The notes under the pieces were generated by a model. It was not told where the DNA came from, ran no database searches, and saw nothing but the letters and a program-made list of their open reading frames with translations. A DNA stretch of 64,000 bases, taken from Neorhizobium galegae (GTDB lineage: Bacteria > Pseudomonadota > Alphaproteobacteria > Rhizobiales > Rhizobiaceae). A program made the translations under genes and the position numbers. Below, one piece after another: positions 18,839 through 26,681 of this stretch. The stretch spans positions 62,001-126,000 of the forward strand of contig NZ_JAGIPH010000002.1 of NCBI RefSeq assembly GCF_017877135.1, read 5' to 3'. Position 1 is the stretch's first letter. Each line of letters starts with the position of its first letter.

Positions 18839-18901
18839 CGCTACTCGCTACTCGCTACTCGCTACTCGCTACTCGCTACTCGCTACTCGCTACTCGCTAC
18901 T
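18839..18901. repeat. Nine-copy 7-bp tandem repeat at the rluD stop codon
   Basis: Nine perfect head-to-tail copies of CGCTACT fill 18839-18901. The first rluD stop codon (TAG, read from 18899 to 18897) is formed by the last unit, so the array begins right at the end of the coding region and runs into the rluD-rpoH spacer. Read on the minus strand every unit contains TAG. A perfect 7-mer array is a likely site of slipped-strand length variation. Confidence 0.95.
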
Positions 18902-19931
18902 CGCTTTCGCTCCGCAACGCCTCCAGCAATTCCTCCATGTCGTCCGGCACCGGGGCTTCGAACTCCATCACCTCGCCGGTGCGCGGATGTTCGAAGGCCA
19001 GGAGAAAGGCATGCAGGGCCTGCCGGTGGAAGCGGCTGACGACGGCGCGGGCGGCTTCCGGCAGAAGATTGGCCTTTGTCCGGAAGGCTGCGCCATATTC
19101 CGGATCGCCGATCAGCGGATGGCCGATATGGGCCATGTGCACGCGGATCTGGTGGGTGCGCCCGGTTTCCAGCCGGCACTCCACCAGAGAGGCAAGGCAG
19201 GTCGAATCGGGCTTTTCGTGAAAGCGTTCGGTGACGACATAATGGGTCACGGCCTCGCGTGCGTCATCGGTATCCTCGCGCTTCACCGAGCGCTTGGTGC
19301 GGTCGGCGCCGGAGCGGCCGAGCGGCGCGTCGATCGTGCCGCGCAGCTGGCGAGGGCGACCCCAGACGAGGGCGACATAGGCGCGCTCCAGGTCGCCGGT
19401 GCGGCCATGGTCGGCAAATTGCGCCGCGAGATGACGATGGGCGATATCGTTCTTGGCCACCACCATCACGCCGCTCGTCTCCTTGTCGAGCCGGTGGACG
19501 ATGCCGGGACGCTTGACCCCGCCGATGCCCGACAGGCTGCCGGCGCAATGGTGAATGAGGGCATTGACCAGCGTGCCCGTCCAGTTGCCGGCGCCCGGAT
19601 GGACGACGAGACCGGCGGGCTTCACCAGCACGATCAGGTCCTCGTCCTCGTAGAGAACCTCGAGGGGAATGTCTTCGCCCTTCGGTTCCGGGTCTTCCGC
19701 CTCCGGCAGATCGATGGTGATCGTGTCGCCGGCGGCGATCTTCTTCTTCGGCTCCGTGCAGGTCTTGCCGTTCAGCGTGATGGCGCCCTGTTCGATGAGC
19801 GCCTTCAGCCGGCTGCGGGAAAATTCGCCCTCGAGCACCGACGTCAGCCAGGCATCCAGCCGGCCGGCCGCATCCTCGCCGGCAGTCAGCACTTTCCTTG
19901 GCGTCTCGCCTTGGTTAAAGGGGTCGTTCAT
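18897..19931 (-). CDS. rluD: Ribosomal large subunit pseudouridine synthase D
   Basis: A 344-residue RluA-family enzyme. An S4-like RNA-binding domain covers ~20-80 (GRLDAWLTSVL, RSRLKALIEQGAITLNGK). The catalytic domain contains GIVHRLDKETSG with the essential Asp, followed by LETGRTHQIRVHMAHIGHPLIGDPEYG. The enzyme converts uridines in helix 69 of 23S rRNA to pseudouridine. The ATG at 19931 is divergent from a small membrane-protein gene starting at 19974. The stop codon sits in a nine-copy heptamer array. Length and domain order are normal for RluD; substrate choice between RluD and RluC rests on overall similarity. Confidence 0.9.
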   Translation of the reverse strand: MNDPFNQGETPRKVLTAGEDAAGRLDAWLTSVLEGEFSRSRLKALIEQGAITLNGKTCTEPKKKIAAGDTITIDLPEAEDPEPKGEDIPLEVLYEDEDLIVLVKPAGLVVHPGAGNWTGTLVNALIHHCAGSLSGIGGVKRPGIVHRLDKETSGVMVVAKNDIAHRHLAAQFADHGRTGDLERAYVALVWGRPRQLRGTIDAPLGRSGADRTKRSVKREDTDDAREAVTHYVVTERFHEKPDSTCLASLVECRLETGRTHQIRVHMAHIGHPLIGDPEYGAAFRTKANLLPEAARAVVSRFHRQALHAFLLAFEHPRTGEVMEFEAPVPDDMEELLEALRSESE

Positions 19932-19973
19932 GTGTTCATCCCGATGACAGTTAAAGCGAAGGACTTTTGCCCG

Positions 19974-20360
19974 ATGGCCAATCTCGAACCCGAGCAACAG
20001 GAAGACGCGCCACTCGATCCGGTGATGGATAACGTCCGGCGCAAGATGGTGCGTCTGCAGATCGTTTCCGGAAGCATCATGTTCATCAGCCTTATGGCGG
20101 TGTTGGGAGCGGTTGTCTACAAGGTGCGCCATGCGCCGCAAACGCCAGCGCCTCTGGTGACCGGCACCGGTTTTGCCGTGCCGGCCGATCAGCCGCTTGC
20201 CGTCACCGCGCATCTGCCGCCCGGCTTCGAGGTGCAGTCGGTGTCGCATTCCGGCGGGCAGATCCTGTTTTACGGCGTGGTGGGCGGCGTTCGCAAGGCG
20301 CTGATCTTTGATCTTGCGGTCGGCCGCATCGTCGCCGACGTGACCGTTCAAGACCGCTGA
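19974..20360 (+). CDS. Small single-pass membrane protein of unknown function
   Basis: A 128-residue protein with an acidic N-terminal segment (~30 residues), one membrane helix at ~37-58 (IVSGSIMFISLMAVLGAVVY) and a C-terminal domain rich in beta strands (QSVSHSGGQILFYGVVGG). The start at 19974 is chosen because AAGGA lies about 8-12 nt before it. An in-frame ATG at 19944 lacks such a site. It is divergent from rluD and followed after 2 nt by an rRNA methyltransferase gene, so it is probably cotranscribed with it. I know no function for it. Its neighbours suggest a conserved housekeeping locus. Confidence 0.65.
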   Translation: MANLEPEQQEDAPLDPVMDNVRRKMVRLQIVSGSIMFISLMAVLGAVVYKVRHAPQTPAPLVTGTGFAVPADQPLAVTAHLPPGFEVQSVSHSGGQILFYGVVGGVRKALIFDLAVGRIVADVTVQDR

Positions 20361-20362
20361 CC

Positions 20363-21196
20363 ATGACGGACGCCCGCCCGCTCATCCGCATCACCGATGC
20401 CGCTGATCCGCAAATTGCGGAGTTTCGTTCGATCCGCGAGCGCGATCTCGTCGGGCGCGGCGGCGGCTTCATTGCGGAAGGCACGGTGGTGCTGCGCATG
20501 CTGGCAAGGGCGCATGCCGGGAAGGGGGCGATTGCGGCGGAAAAGATCCTGCTTCTGGAAAACCGCGTGGCAGGTCTTGCCGATCTTCTGGCGGAATTTG
20601 CCGCCGAAGTCCCGGTCTATGTGGCCGATGCCGGCGTTCTGGATGCCATTGCCGGATTTCACCTGCATCGGGGCGTGCTGGCGCTCGGGCGGCGCAGCGC
20701 TGCCCCTCATGCAGATCAATTGCTCGATGCCTGCGCGGAACCGGCGCTGGTCATCGTCGCCTGCGGCATTTCCAACCACGACAATATTGGGTCGATCTTC
20801 CGCAATGCCGCAGCCTTCGGGGCGCAGGCGGTGCTTCTCGATGAAACCTGCTGCGATCCGCTCTACCGCAAGGCGCTGCGCGTTTCCGTCGGCTCGGTCC
20901 TGTCGGTTCCCTATGCGCGCGGCGGAAGCGCTCTGTCTCTTCTGGAAACCGTGCATGCCAGGGGCTTTGCCGTCTGGGGCCTGTCGCCGCAGGGGGACAG
21001 CGACATCCGCGATATCCCGGCCGAGCGACGCATCGCGCTGGTGACGGGTACGGAAGGCGAGGGGCTTCCCGCAGACATCCTGTCGCGGTTCCGCAATGCC
21101 CGTATTCCGCAGATGCCGGGCCTCGACAGCCTCAATGCCGCAACCGCCACCGGCATTGCGCTCTACGAGATTTCAAGGCTGCAAGGCGTCATCTGA
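20363..21196 (+). CDS. SpoU/TrmH-family RNA 2'-O-methyltransferase
   Basis: A 277-residue SPOUT methyltransferase. The N-terminal ~100 residues form a substrate-binding domain. The catalytic knotted domain shows motif 1 SNHDNIGSIFRNAAAFGAQA (N..G...R), motif 2 ALVTGTEGEGLP and motif 3 IPQMPGLDSLNAATATGIAL, the SAM-binding knot. The family methylates ribose 2'-OH in rRNA (RlmB type) or tRNA (TrmH type). Which base is modified cannot be read here. It starts 2 nt after the small membrane protein gene and is convergent with the coiled-coil gene 29 nt downstream. Confidence 0.87.
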   Translation: MTDARPLIRITDAADPQIAEFRSIRERDLVGRGGGFIAEGTVVLRMLARAHAGKGAIAAEKILLLENRVAGLADLLAEFAAEVPVYVADAGVLDAIAGFHLHRGVLALGRRSAAPHADQLLDACAEPALVIVACGISNHDNIGSIFRNAAAFGAQAVLLDETCCDPLYRKALRVSVGSVLSVPYARGGSALSLLETVHARGFAVWGLSPQGDSDIRDIPAERRIALVTGTEGEGLPADILSRFRNARIPQMPGLDSLNAATATGIALYEISRLQGVI

Positions 21197-21225
21197 CACC
21201 GGACTTCCTTGCCGTGGCCGAGGTG

Positions 21226-22470
21226 TCACGGATCGGAGGCGTGGATGCGGTCGAGCGACTGGCGGGCGCGGCGGGCAAGATCGGGCTCGTCCGCGTTGCC
21301 CGATGTGTTGTCGCCGTCCCTGCGCGCTTCGTCATCCTTGTCGAGAATGGCCATGATCGGCGAGGTCGGGCCTTCGGCTACCGCCGTCAGCGCCACCATG
21401 TCGGCGGCAATCGTTGCAAGTTCCCGTCGCAGCGTCTCGTCCGATTGTAATGGCGTCGGGCTTGAAAGCTCCGCGCCAAGGGCGGCACTTCGTGCGCGGA
21501 TATCGTCCTGCATCTGGCCAAGGTCGCGCATGGTCTGCTCACTCCGGTCGTCGGTGGTCTCTGCAACGGCGGGCTGGCCGTCCTGCGGGCGGTTGCGGCC
21601 GCGGCGGTGCTTGCGCGCCGAGAGCGCGTGTTTTTCAAGGGCGGCGATCTTCTTGCGCGGCAGCGGGTAGCTGCCGGTGATCGGCTCGCGCCATTCGTCG
21701 GCATCAGCGGTGTCGCGGCCACGCAACTGTTCGATTTCCTGCAGGCGGCGGTCGAGTGCGTCCTGCGTGTCGGCCTTCTGCGCCATCTCGCGCGCCAGCT
21801 TTTCCTCCAACCTTGCTGAACGGGCTTCCTCCTGGGAAAGACGCTGCTCGGCATCCCGCGCGCGGGTGGTCATCAGCTTCAGGTCGGTGCGCAGGGCCTC
21901 GCGCTCCTCGCGCAGCACGGCGGCCCGCTGCTTCAGACTGTCTGCGGTGCTGTCGCGGGTGGAGAGGTCTATGTTCAGGTTGTCGAGATCGCCGGTCAGC
22001 TTGTGGATGCGCTTGCGCAGCGTTTCGATTTCACCGTTCTTGCTGGCCACCGTCAATTCCACCGCCGAAAGCGACTGCTTCAATTGGCGGATGAGGCCTT
22101 CCTCGCGCCGGAGCCTCGAGCGCAGGTCTGCGGCTTCCACGCTCATGTCGCTCACCTGCATCTGCATCTCGTGATGGCTGGCCTGCAGGTGCGCTGCTTC
22201 GTCGCTCAACCGGTCGAAGCGCAGTTGCAGCGAGACATTGCGATCGCGTTCTTCGGCCAATTCCTGCCGTGTGCGGGCATTTTCGGCGGCATAGACGGCG
22301 CGCGCCATGTCGCGCTGGGCGCGCACTTCCGCCGGGCTGATCGGCATCGTCGCCTTCAGGCGGTTTTCCGTATAGTGCACGACGCGCCGATGGACGGCCG
22401 GCGCCAGCACCAGAACCAGAAGCGTGGCGCTGAGAAAGCCCAGCCCATAAAGAAGCGCGAACTGGATCAC
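21226..22470 (-). CDS. Membrane-anchored coiled-coil protein
   Basis: A 414-residue protein with an N-terminal membrane helix (~4-25, FALLYGLGFLSATLLVLVLA) followed by roughly 220 residues of heptad-rich coiled coil (~50-275), then a basic linker (RKKIAALEKHALSARKHRRG) and an acidic, disordered tail. The start is GTG at 22470. The nearest upstream ATG leads to a stop after four codons, and an AGGATGG-like site lies before the GTG. The topology, one anchor plus a long cytoplasmic rod, recalls scaffold or envelope-spacing proteins. No family is recognised and the function is unknown. Confidence 0.75.
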   Translation of the reverse strand: MIQFALLYGLGFLSATLLVLVLAPAVHRRVVHYTENRLKATMPISPAEVRAQRDMARAVYAAENARTRQELAEERDRNVSLQLRFDRLSDEAAHLQASHHEMQMQVSDMSVEAADLRSRLRREEGLIRQLKQSLSAVELTVASKNGEIETLRKRIHKLTGDLDNLNIDLSTRDSTADSLKQRAAVLREEREALRTDLKLMTTRARDAEQRLSQEEARSARLEEKLAREMAQKADTQDALDRRLQEIEQLRGRDTADADEWREPITGSYPLPRKKIAALEKHALSARKHRRGRNRPQDGQPAVAETTDDRSEQTMRDLGQMQDDIRARSAALGAELSSPTPLQSDETLRRELATIAADMVALTAVAEGPTSPIMAILDKDDEARRDGDNTSGNADEPDLARRARQSLDRIHASDP

Positions 22471-22604
22471 GGGCGGTCCATCCTGCGGTCTGGCATTTCA
22501 GGAAAATCTAAATTCAGCTACAGCTAGAATATCGACACGGGATAGGCAACAGCAAGCTCGGGGTGGCCCGCCAGGCGTTTCGAGCGTGGCGGGCAGAGAA
22601 GCGA

Positions 22605-23186
22605 TCAGAAGGGGTTCCAGGTCGGCGCTTCGGTGAATTTGAGATAGCCGACATTGACGCCGAGACGGGCACCGACGCCGGTGCGGATCGGCACGACAAT
22701 CACGTCGCTGTTGCGCAGTGCCGTCATGCCGACGCCGGCCACCACGAAGGCCGAGCCGCTCACGCCGCCATAGCGGGCATAAAGGTTCTGGACGGCCGGC
22801 AGATTATAGACGAGCATCATGGCGCGCGCGCCCTGGCCGCCGTAATCGATGCCGAGCGAGGGGCCCTGCCAGAAGACGGGGTGATTGCCGGCATTCTTCG
22901 TATAAAGCTGGCCTTCGCCATAGGTGAGACCGGCGATGAAGGCGCCGGAGCCTTCCTGGCCGAGCACGTAGCCATTGGGAAGGCCGTATTGCTGGAAGGC
23001 CTTTTCGACAACCTTGGCCAGCCCGCCGGTCGTGTTGCCGAAGAAGCCGTGGCCGGCATCCACGATTTCCTGCAGCGTATATTGTTCACCCGATCGCTGC
23101 TGGGCCTCAGCCGGGGCGGCGATCGTGGCCACCAGAATTGGCAGGACGAGCAGTCGAGCAAGAGCAAAGAATCTATCGAAGCGCAT
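22605..23186 (-). CDS. DUF1134 family secreted protein
   Basis: A 193-residue protein with a signal peptide (cleaved after about PAEA). The mature part matches DUF1134: EQYTLQEIVDAGHGFFGN, GLPNGYVLGQEGSGAFIAG, YGEGQLYTKNAG and FWQGPSLGIDYGGQGARAMM. This family is common in alphaproteobacteria and is probably periplasmic with a beta-rich lipid-binding-like fold related to SYLF proteins (inference). It is divergent from chpT with a 200-nt intergenic region that contains a near-consensus CtrA site. No enzymatic function is known to me. Confidence 0.85.
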   Translation of the reverse strand: MRFDRFFALARLLVLPILVATIAAPAEAQQRSGEQYTLQEIVDAGHGFFGNTTGGLAKVVEKAFQQYGLPNGYVLGQEGSGAFIAGLTYGEGQLYTKNAGNHPVFWQGPSLGIDYGGQGARAMMLVYNLPAVQNLYARYGGVSGSAFVVAGVGMTALRNSDVIVVPIRTGVGARLGVNVGYLKFTEAPTWNPF

Positions 23187-23254
23187 GGGGCCTGTCCGTT
23201 TTTTTAATCAATTGGTGCCTCAGATCGCGGCTGAGCCATCTTGAGACCATCCCG

Positions 23255-23269
23255 TTAACAACCGGTTTA
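23255..23269. promoter_or_regulatory. Near-consensus CtrA box upstream of chpT
   Basis: TTAA-N7-TTTA lies between the divergent DUF1134 and chpT genes, one base off the TTAA-N7-TTAA full CtrA site known from Caulobacter and rhizobia. It lies 117 nt before the chpT start and 69 nt before the DUF1134 start. CtrA control of either gene is inferred, not shown. Confidence 0.4.
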
Positions 23270-23386
23270 CCAAAAATGGTGTCTTTATGGCGGCGTAAGA
23301 CGGAAATGCCAACCCCAAGCCACCTTCACGCAACATTGTCGTGAGACATAGCCGATCATCATTAAGGCTACATCCAGGAAAATCAG

Positions 23387-24034
23387 ATGCCGAAGAATCC
23401 GAACCTTATCCTTAGCGGTCCCGATCTGGCGGCGCTCCTGTGCAGCCGCGTCTGCCATGATGTGATCTCGCCGGTGGGCGCGATCTGTAACGGTCTTGAA
23501 CTGCTGGACGAGGGCGGTGCCGACGAGGACGCGCTGGACCTCATCCGCACCTCGGCGCAGAACGCCTCCGTGCGTCTGAAATTTGCCCGTCTCGCCTTTG
23601 GCGCCTCCGGTTCCGTCGGCGCCTCCATCGATACCGGCGAAGCGGAAAAGGCTGCCAAGGACTTTGCCGCTGCCGAAAAGAAGACCGAAGTTTCCTGGAA
23701 CGGGCCGCGGGCGATCATCCCGAAGAACCGCGTCAAGTTGCTCCTCAACCTGTTCATGGTGGCCTATAGCGCCATTCCGCGCGGCGGCAGCATTGATGTG
23801 GTGCTGGAAAATCCGGAAACCGATGCAAAGTTCACGCTGACGGTGAAGGGCCGCATGCTGCGCCTTCCGCCGAAATACGTCGAACTGTGCAATGGCACGG
23901 CCGAGGAACTGGCCGATGCCCACACGATCCAGCCCTATTACACCGTTCTTCTTTCGGAAGAATGCGGGATGGACCTCAGCCATGTCGTCAATGACGACAA
24001 CATCGTCTTCACCGCCGAAATTTCGGCCGCCTGA
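23387..24034 (+). CDS. chpT: Histidine phosphotransferase ChpT
   Basis: A 215-residue phosphotransferase that relays phosphate from the hybrid kinase CckA to CtrA and CpdR in the alphaproteobacterial cell-cycle circuit. The N-terminal dimerisation helix carries the phosphorylated His24 in SRVCHDVISPVGAI, followed by NGLELLDE. The C-terminal half is a degenerate HATPase-like fold without ATP-binding boxes, as expected for ChpT. The start at 23387 follows AGGAAAATCAG. The gene is 1.3 kb from ctrA, its target, and 3.2 kb from sciP, so pathway members cluster here. Confidence 0.9.
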   Translation: MPKNPNLILSGPDLAALLCSRVCHDVISPVGAICNGLELLDEGGADEDALDLIRTSAQNASVRLKFARLAFGASGSVGASIDTGEAEKAAKDFAAAEKKTEVSWNGPRAIIPKNRVKLLLNLFMVAYSAIPRGGSIDVVLENPETDAKFTLTVKGRMLRLPPKYVELCNGTAEELADAHTIQPYYTVLLSEECGMDLSHVVNDDNIVFTAEISAA

Positions 24035-24152
24035 CGCCTTGTGCTGCCGTTGCCGGGCGTTGCCCGGTAACGGTTCGTTAGCCGGTTCGTCCTATCGTGG
24101 CCAAAAGCCGTTGCACGCTCGGCTTTTGTTCTGCGGTCCGGGAGGGAGCCAG

Positions 24153-24515
24153 ATGCAGCGCCTGATGATTGCCGACAGTTCCGATATCGTCCGCACGGTT
24201 GCCAAGCGCATCCTGTCGGAACTGGGCTTTCTGGTGAGCGAAGCCTCCGGCGACCGGGAGGCTTTGATGCGCTGCCAGGCCGAACTGCCGGCGATCCTGA
24301 TCGTTGATGCGGCGCTTGAGGGGGCTCTGGAACTCATCGCCGCGGTCAAGGCCCTGCCGGGCGCCAACCGTGTGCGCATCTATTACTGCATCATCGAGGC
24401 GGACCTGAAGACGATGATGACGGGCAAGCGCGCCGGCGCCGATGATTTTCTCCTGAAGCCCTTCGATCGCAAGATCCTGACCGCCGTGTTTTCCGGTCTT
24501 TCCGCCGCCGCCTGA
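24153..24515 (+). CDS. Stand-alone receiver-domain protein with altered active site
   Basis: A 120-residue CheY-like receiver lying between chpT and ctrA, with AGGGAG before the ATG. The phosphoacceptor Asp52 (ILIVDAAL) and Lys102 (LLKPFD) are present. The usual acidic pair is reduced to Asp8 (IADSSD), and the switch Thr/Ser, expected 22 residues before the Lys, is Ile80 (IYYCIIEAD). These changes suggest weak or non-canonical phosphorylation. The protein has no output domain. Its placement hints at a modulator of the CckA-ChpT-CtrA relay, but that is inference. It is neither CpdR nor DivK by sequence. Confidence 0.75.
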   Translation: MQRLMIADSSDIVRTVAKRILSELGFLVSEASGDREALMRCQAELPAILIVDAALEGALELIAAVKALPGANRVRIYYCIIEADLKTMMTGKRAGADDFLLKPFDRKILTAVFSGLSAAA

Positions 24516-24614
24516 GCCGCATTCTCCCGATGTCCGAACATCTGCCGGGTTAAGCCGCCCTGTGCCCTTGGGGGCTGCCGTGCTTTGGCTCGTCCACGAA
24601 ACCCATGCCCACAA

Positions 24615-24648
24615 CGAAAAACGCCCGGGAAAAAATTCCCGGACGTTT
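24615..24648 (-). terminator. Terminator hairpin between receiver gene and ctrA
   Basis: An inverted repeat, CGCCCGGGAA pairing with TTCCCGGACG (one mismatch) around an AAAA loop, has flanking A and T tracts. Read on the minus strand it ends in TTTTT, so it can terminate ctrA transcripts 34 nt after the stop. A weaker T-run on the plus strand would let it also stop transcription from chpT and the receiver gene. Confidence 0.75.
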
Positions 24649-24681
24649 GACTGATCGCGGATCCGATAGGGGTATAAAAGA

Positions 24682-25383
24682 TCAGGCCGTTTCGGCGTAT
24701 TCGCCGCCATCCGGTTCGCGCAGCACATAGCCGCGGCCCCAGACGGTTTCGATGTAGTTCGCGCCGCCTGCGGCGTTTGCCAGCTTCTTGCGAAGCTTGC
24801 AGATGAACACGTCGATGATTTTCAGTTCCGGTTCGTCCATGCCACCATAGAGGTGGTTGAGGAACATTTCCTTGGTCAGCGTGGTGCCCTTGCGCAGCGA
24901 GAGCAGTTCCAGCATCTGATATTCCTTGCCGGTCAGGTGAACCCGCTGGCCGCCCACTTCGACGGTCTTGGCGTCGAGGTTCACGATCAGCTCGCCCGTG
25001 ATGATGATCGACTGGGCATGGCCCTTCGAACGACGGACGATGGCATGGATGCGTGCAACAAGCTCGTCCTTGTGGAACGGCTTGGTCATGTAGTCGTCTG
25101 CGCCGAAGCCGAGACCACGAACCTTGTCCTCGATGCCGGCCATGCCGGACAGGATGAGGATCGGTGTCTTCACCTTGGAAAGACGCAGTGTCCGCAGAAC
25201 CTCGTAGCCGGACATGTCCGGCAGGTTGAGGTCAAGCAGGATGATGTCGTAATCGTACAGCTTGCCGAGGTCGACGCCCTCTTCCCCGAGATCCGTCGTA
25301 TACACATTGAAGCTTTCCGACTTCAGCATCAGCTCGATGCTCTGGGCAGTCGCGCTGTCATCTTCGATGAGTAGAACCCGCAT
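24682..25383 (-). CDS. ctrA: Cell-cycle master response regulator CtrA
   Basis: A 233-residue OmpR-type response regulator. The receiver domain shows IEDD, phosphoacceptor Asp51 ([13 protein letters not shown]), Ser79 and Lys101 (DDYMTKPF). The C-terminal winged helix shows [37 protein letters not shown] and [15 protein letters not shown], nearly invariant in alphaproteobacterial CtrA. It is phosphorylated by CckA via ChpT and binds TTAA-N7-TTAA sites to control division, replication and flagellar genes. The 439-nt leader upstream holds four GANTC sites within 65 nt and a near-CtrA site, consistent with CcrM methylation and autoregulation. Confidence 0.97.
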   Translation of the reverse strand: MRVLLIEDDSATAQSIELMLKSESFNVYTTDLGEEGVDLGKLYDYDIILLDLNLPDMSGYEVLRTLRLSKVKTPILILSGMAGIEDKVRGLGFGADDYMTKPFHKDELVARIHAIVRRSKGHAQSIIITGELIVNLDAKTVEVGGQRVHLTGKEYQMLELLSLRKGTTLTKEMFLNHLYGGMDEPELKIIDVFICKLRKKLANAAGGANYIETVWGRGYVLREPDGGEYAETA

Positions 25384-25822
25384 AATTTTCCCCTTTACCG
25401 CCGCGAAGGTGTGAATGGCCCCCTAACGCGAGACGGATCCAGACGTTGCCTGATTTGGAAGCTGACACCAATTGGTTAACAAACTCTGACCGCCTTTGGC
25501 AAGGCACAGGAATTCGTTAAACAAACTTGGTATTTGCCTGATTTATCATGTGAATCTGCCAGCGCCATACCTGAATCATTTTGTGAGGAATTCCTCCCAA
25601 GTGATTCATACGACTCATCATTGTCGTCGGTCGAAATCGACCATGGCATTTACGGACCCTTAAACGATCGTCCCTATCATTAACGATGCCCGTAAATGAA
25701 AGGTTACCGCGGCGCCCAATTTGTTAACGGCGCGGCAATTTTTCAGTCCGAACTGTTGCAGGTCGGACTCAGGGGGAATTGGGAACATAGCCGGGGTCTC
25801 GCTATCCACGGGAGTATTGCGT
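25384..25822. promoter_or_regulatory. ctrA / fliJ-like divergent control region with GANTC cluster
   Basis: This 439-nt AT-richer stretch separates divergent ctrA and the fliJ-like gene and has no coding frame I trust. GANTC sites, the target of the CcrM methylase, occur at 25552-25556, 25573-25577, 25603-25607 and 25612-25616, with a fifth at 25766-25770. A TTTA-N7-TTAA element at 25649-25663 is one base from a full CtrA box, and single TTAA half-sites are scattered at about 25476, 25517, 25681 and 25723. The arrangement suggests methylation-gated and self-controlled ctrA promoters. Confidence 0.65.
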
Positions 25823-26173
25823 ATGAAGACGCGTGACAGCCTTGTGCGCCTGAAAGAATTTCAGGTGAATGAAAAGCGCCGCCAGTTGCAGCAGTTACAG
25901 CTGATGATGGCGGAATTCGAACGTATGGCGAAGGAACTGGAGCACCAGATTTCGCTGGAAGAAAAGAAATCGGGAATCACAGACCCGAATCATTTCGCCT
26001 ATCCGACTTTTGCCAAGGCGGCCCGTCAGCGGGCAGACAATCTGCAGGTTTCGATCCGCGAATTGCGCGTCCAGCAGGAAAGTGCCGAACTTGCGCTTGA
26101 AGAAGCGCAGGCCGAACTTTCGAAAGCCACGGCTCTCGAAGAACGCGACGGTGGCATGCGCGCCCGCGCCTGA
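25823..26173 (+). CDS. fliJ: FliJ-like flagellar export protein
   Basis: A 116-residue, almost wholly helical coiled-coil protein: MKTRDSLVRLKEFQVNEKRR begins it, and heptads run to about residue 105. Size, basic start and coiled-coil pattern match alphaproteobacterial FliJ, the stalk-like export component that docks on the FliI ATPase ring. It is divergent from ctrA, and CtrA-dependent flagellar genes commonly sit beside or under CtrA sites. No fliI or other flagellar gene is in the window. Coiled coils are easily over-called, so the name is tentative. Confidence 0.65.
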   Translation: MKTRDSLVRLKEFQVNEKRRQLQQLQLMMAEFERMAKELEHQISLEEKKSGITDPNHFAYPTFAKAARQRADNLQVSIRELRVQQESAELALEEAQAELSKATALEERDGGMRARA

Positions 26174-26211
26174 TCCCGCCTGCGATCTTTTTTTGGGGGT
26201 AAACGTTGCGA

Positions 26212-26250
26212 GGACGCCTGAGGCGTCCACGCCGCGGCGCAGATCTGCGC
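26212..26250. terminator. Double hairpin between convergent fliJ-like and GNAT genes
   Basis: Two palindromes sit back to back: GGACGCC-TGA-GGCGTCC at 26212-26228 and GCGCAGATCTGCGC at 26237-26250. They lie between the stops at 26173 and 26258 and could serve as a bidirectional transcript end. A T-run precedes rather than follows them, so this is not a textbook intrinsic terminator. Confidence 0.45.
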
Positions 26251-26257
26251 CTGCCGC

Positions 26258-26539
26258 TCAGCGGTTGATCACATCCTGCCAGTCGGGGTGACGCTCAAGC
26301 TGTGCCTTGAAGAAGGGGCAGAGCGGAATGATCTTCCAGCCGCCCGACCGTGCCGCCTCCACCGCATGCACCGCCAGCGCCTGTCCGACGCCCTTGCCGC
26401 GCAATGCGTCGTCCACCTGCGTATGATCGATGATGATCAGATGCGGCGAGGCGCGCGAAAACGTCATTTCCGCCGATGCGCCATCAAGTTCCGCCCGGTA
26501 GGCTCCGCCCGAGGAATGCGTTTCTTCGGTAATCTTCAT
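26258..26539 (-). CDS. GNAT-like N-acetyltransferase (YidJ/Gcn5-related short family)
   Basis: A 93-residue minimal GNAT domain. DHTQVDDALRGKGVGQALAV holds the acetyl-CoA pyrophosphate-binding loop (R-G-K-G-V-G), and IPLCPFFKAQLERHPDW is the C-terminal signature of this short family (CPF/Y..K...HP). The early part (YRAELDGASAEMTFSR) forms the first strands. Members acetylate small amines or protein N-termini, and the substrate is unknown. The ATG at 26539 is used, with AGCAGG upstream. An in-frame ATG at 26563 would add eight residues. It is divergent from the PqiA-like gene. Confidence 0.85.
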   Translation of the reverse strand: MKITEETHSSGGAYRAELDGASAEMTFSRASPHLIIIDHTQVDDALRGKGVGQALAVHAVEAARSGGWKIIPLCPFFKAQLERHPDWQDVINR

Positions 26540-26681
26540 CCTGCTGCCCCTTGTTTTATCCATGATCCTGCTGATGTAGGACGAAATCGCCCAGATGCCA
26601 GACCGCCTTGTCCAGGCGGCCGTGCCGAAGGGCGCGTGTCCAATGATCGGGCGGAACCGGGGAGAGGATGAGAGGGGGGGC

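Noticed and set aside
18839..18901. Tandem heptamer array considered as a CRISPR or an origin iteron array
   Set aside because: Units are contiguous 7-mers without spacers, too short for CRISPR repeats, and no replication initiator gene or DnaA-box cluster is nearby.
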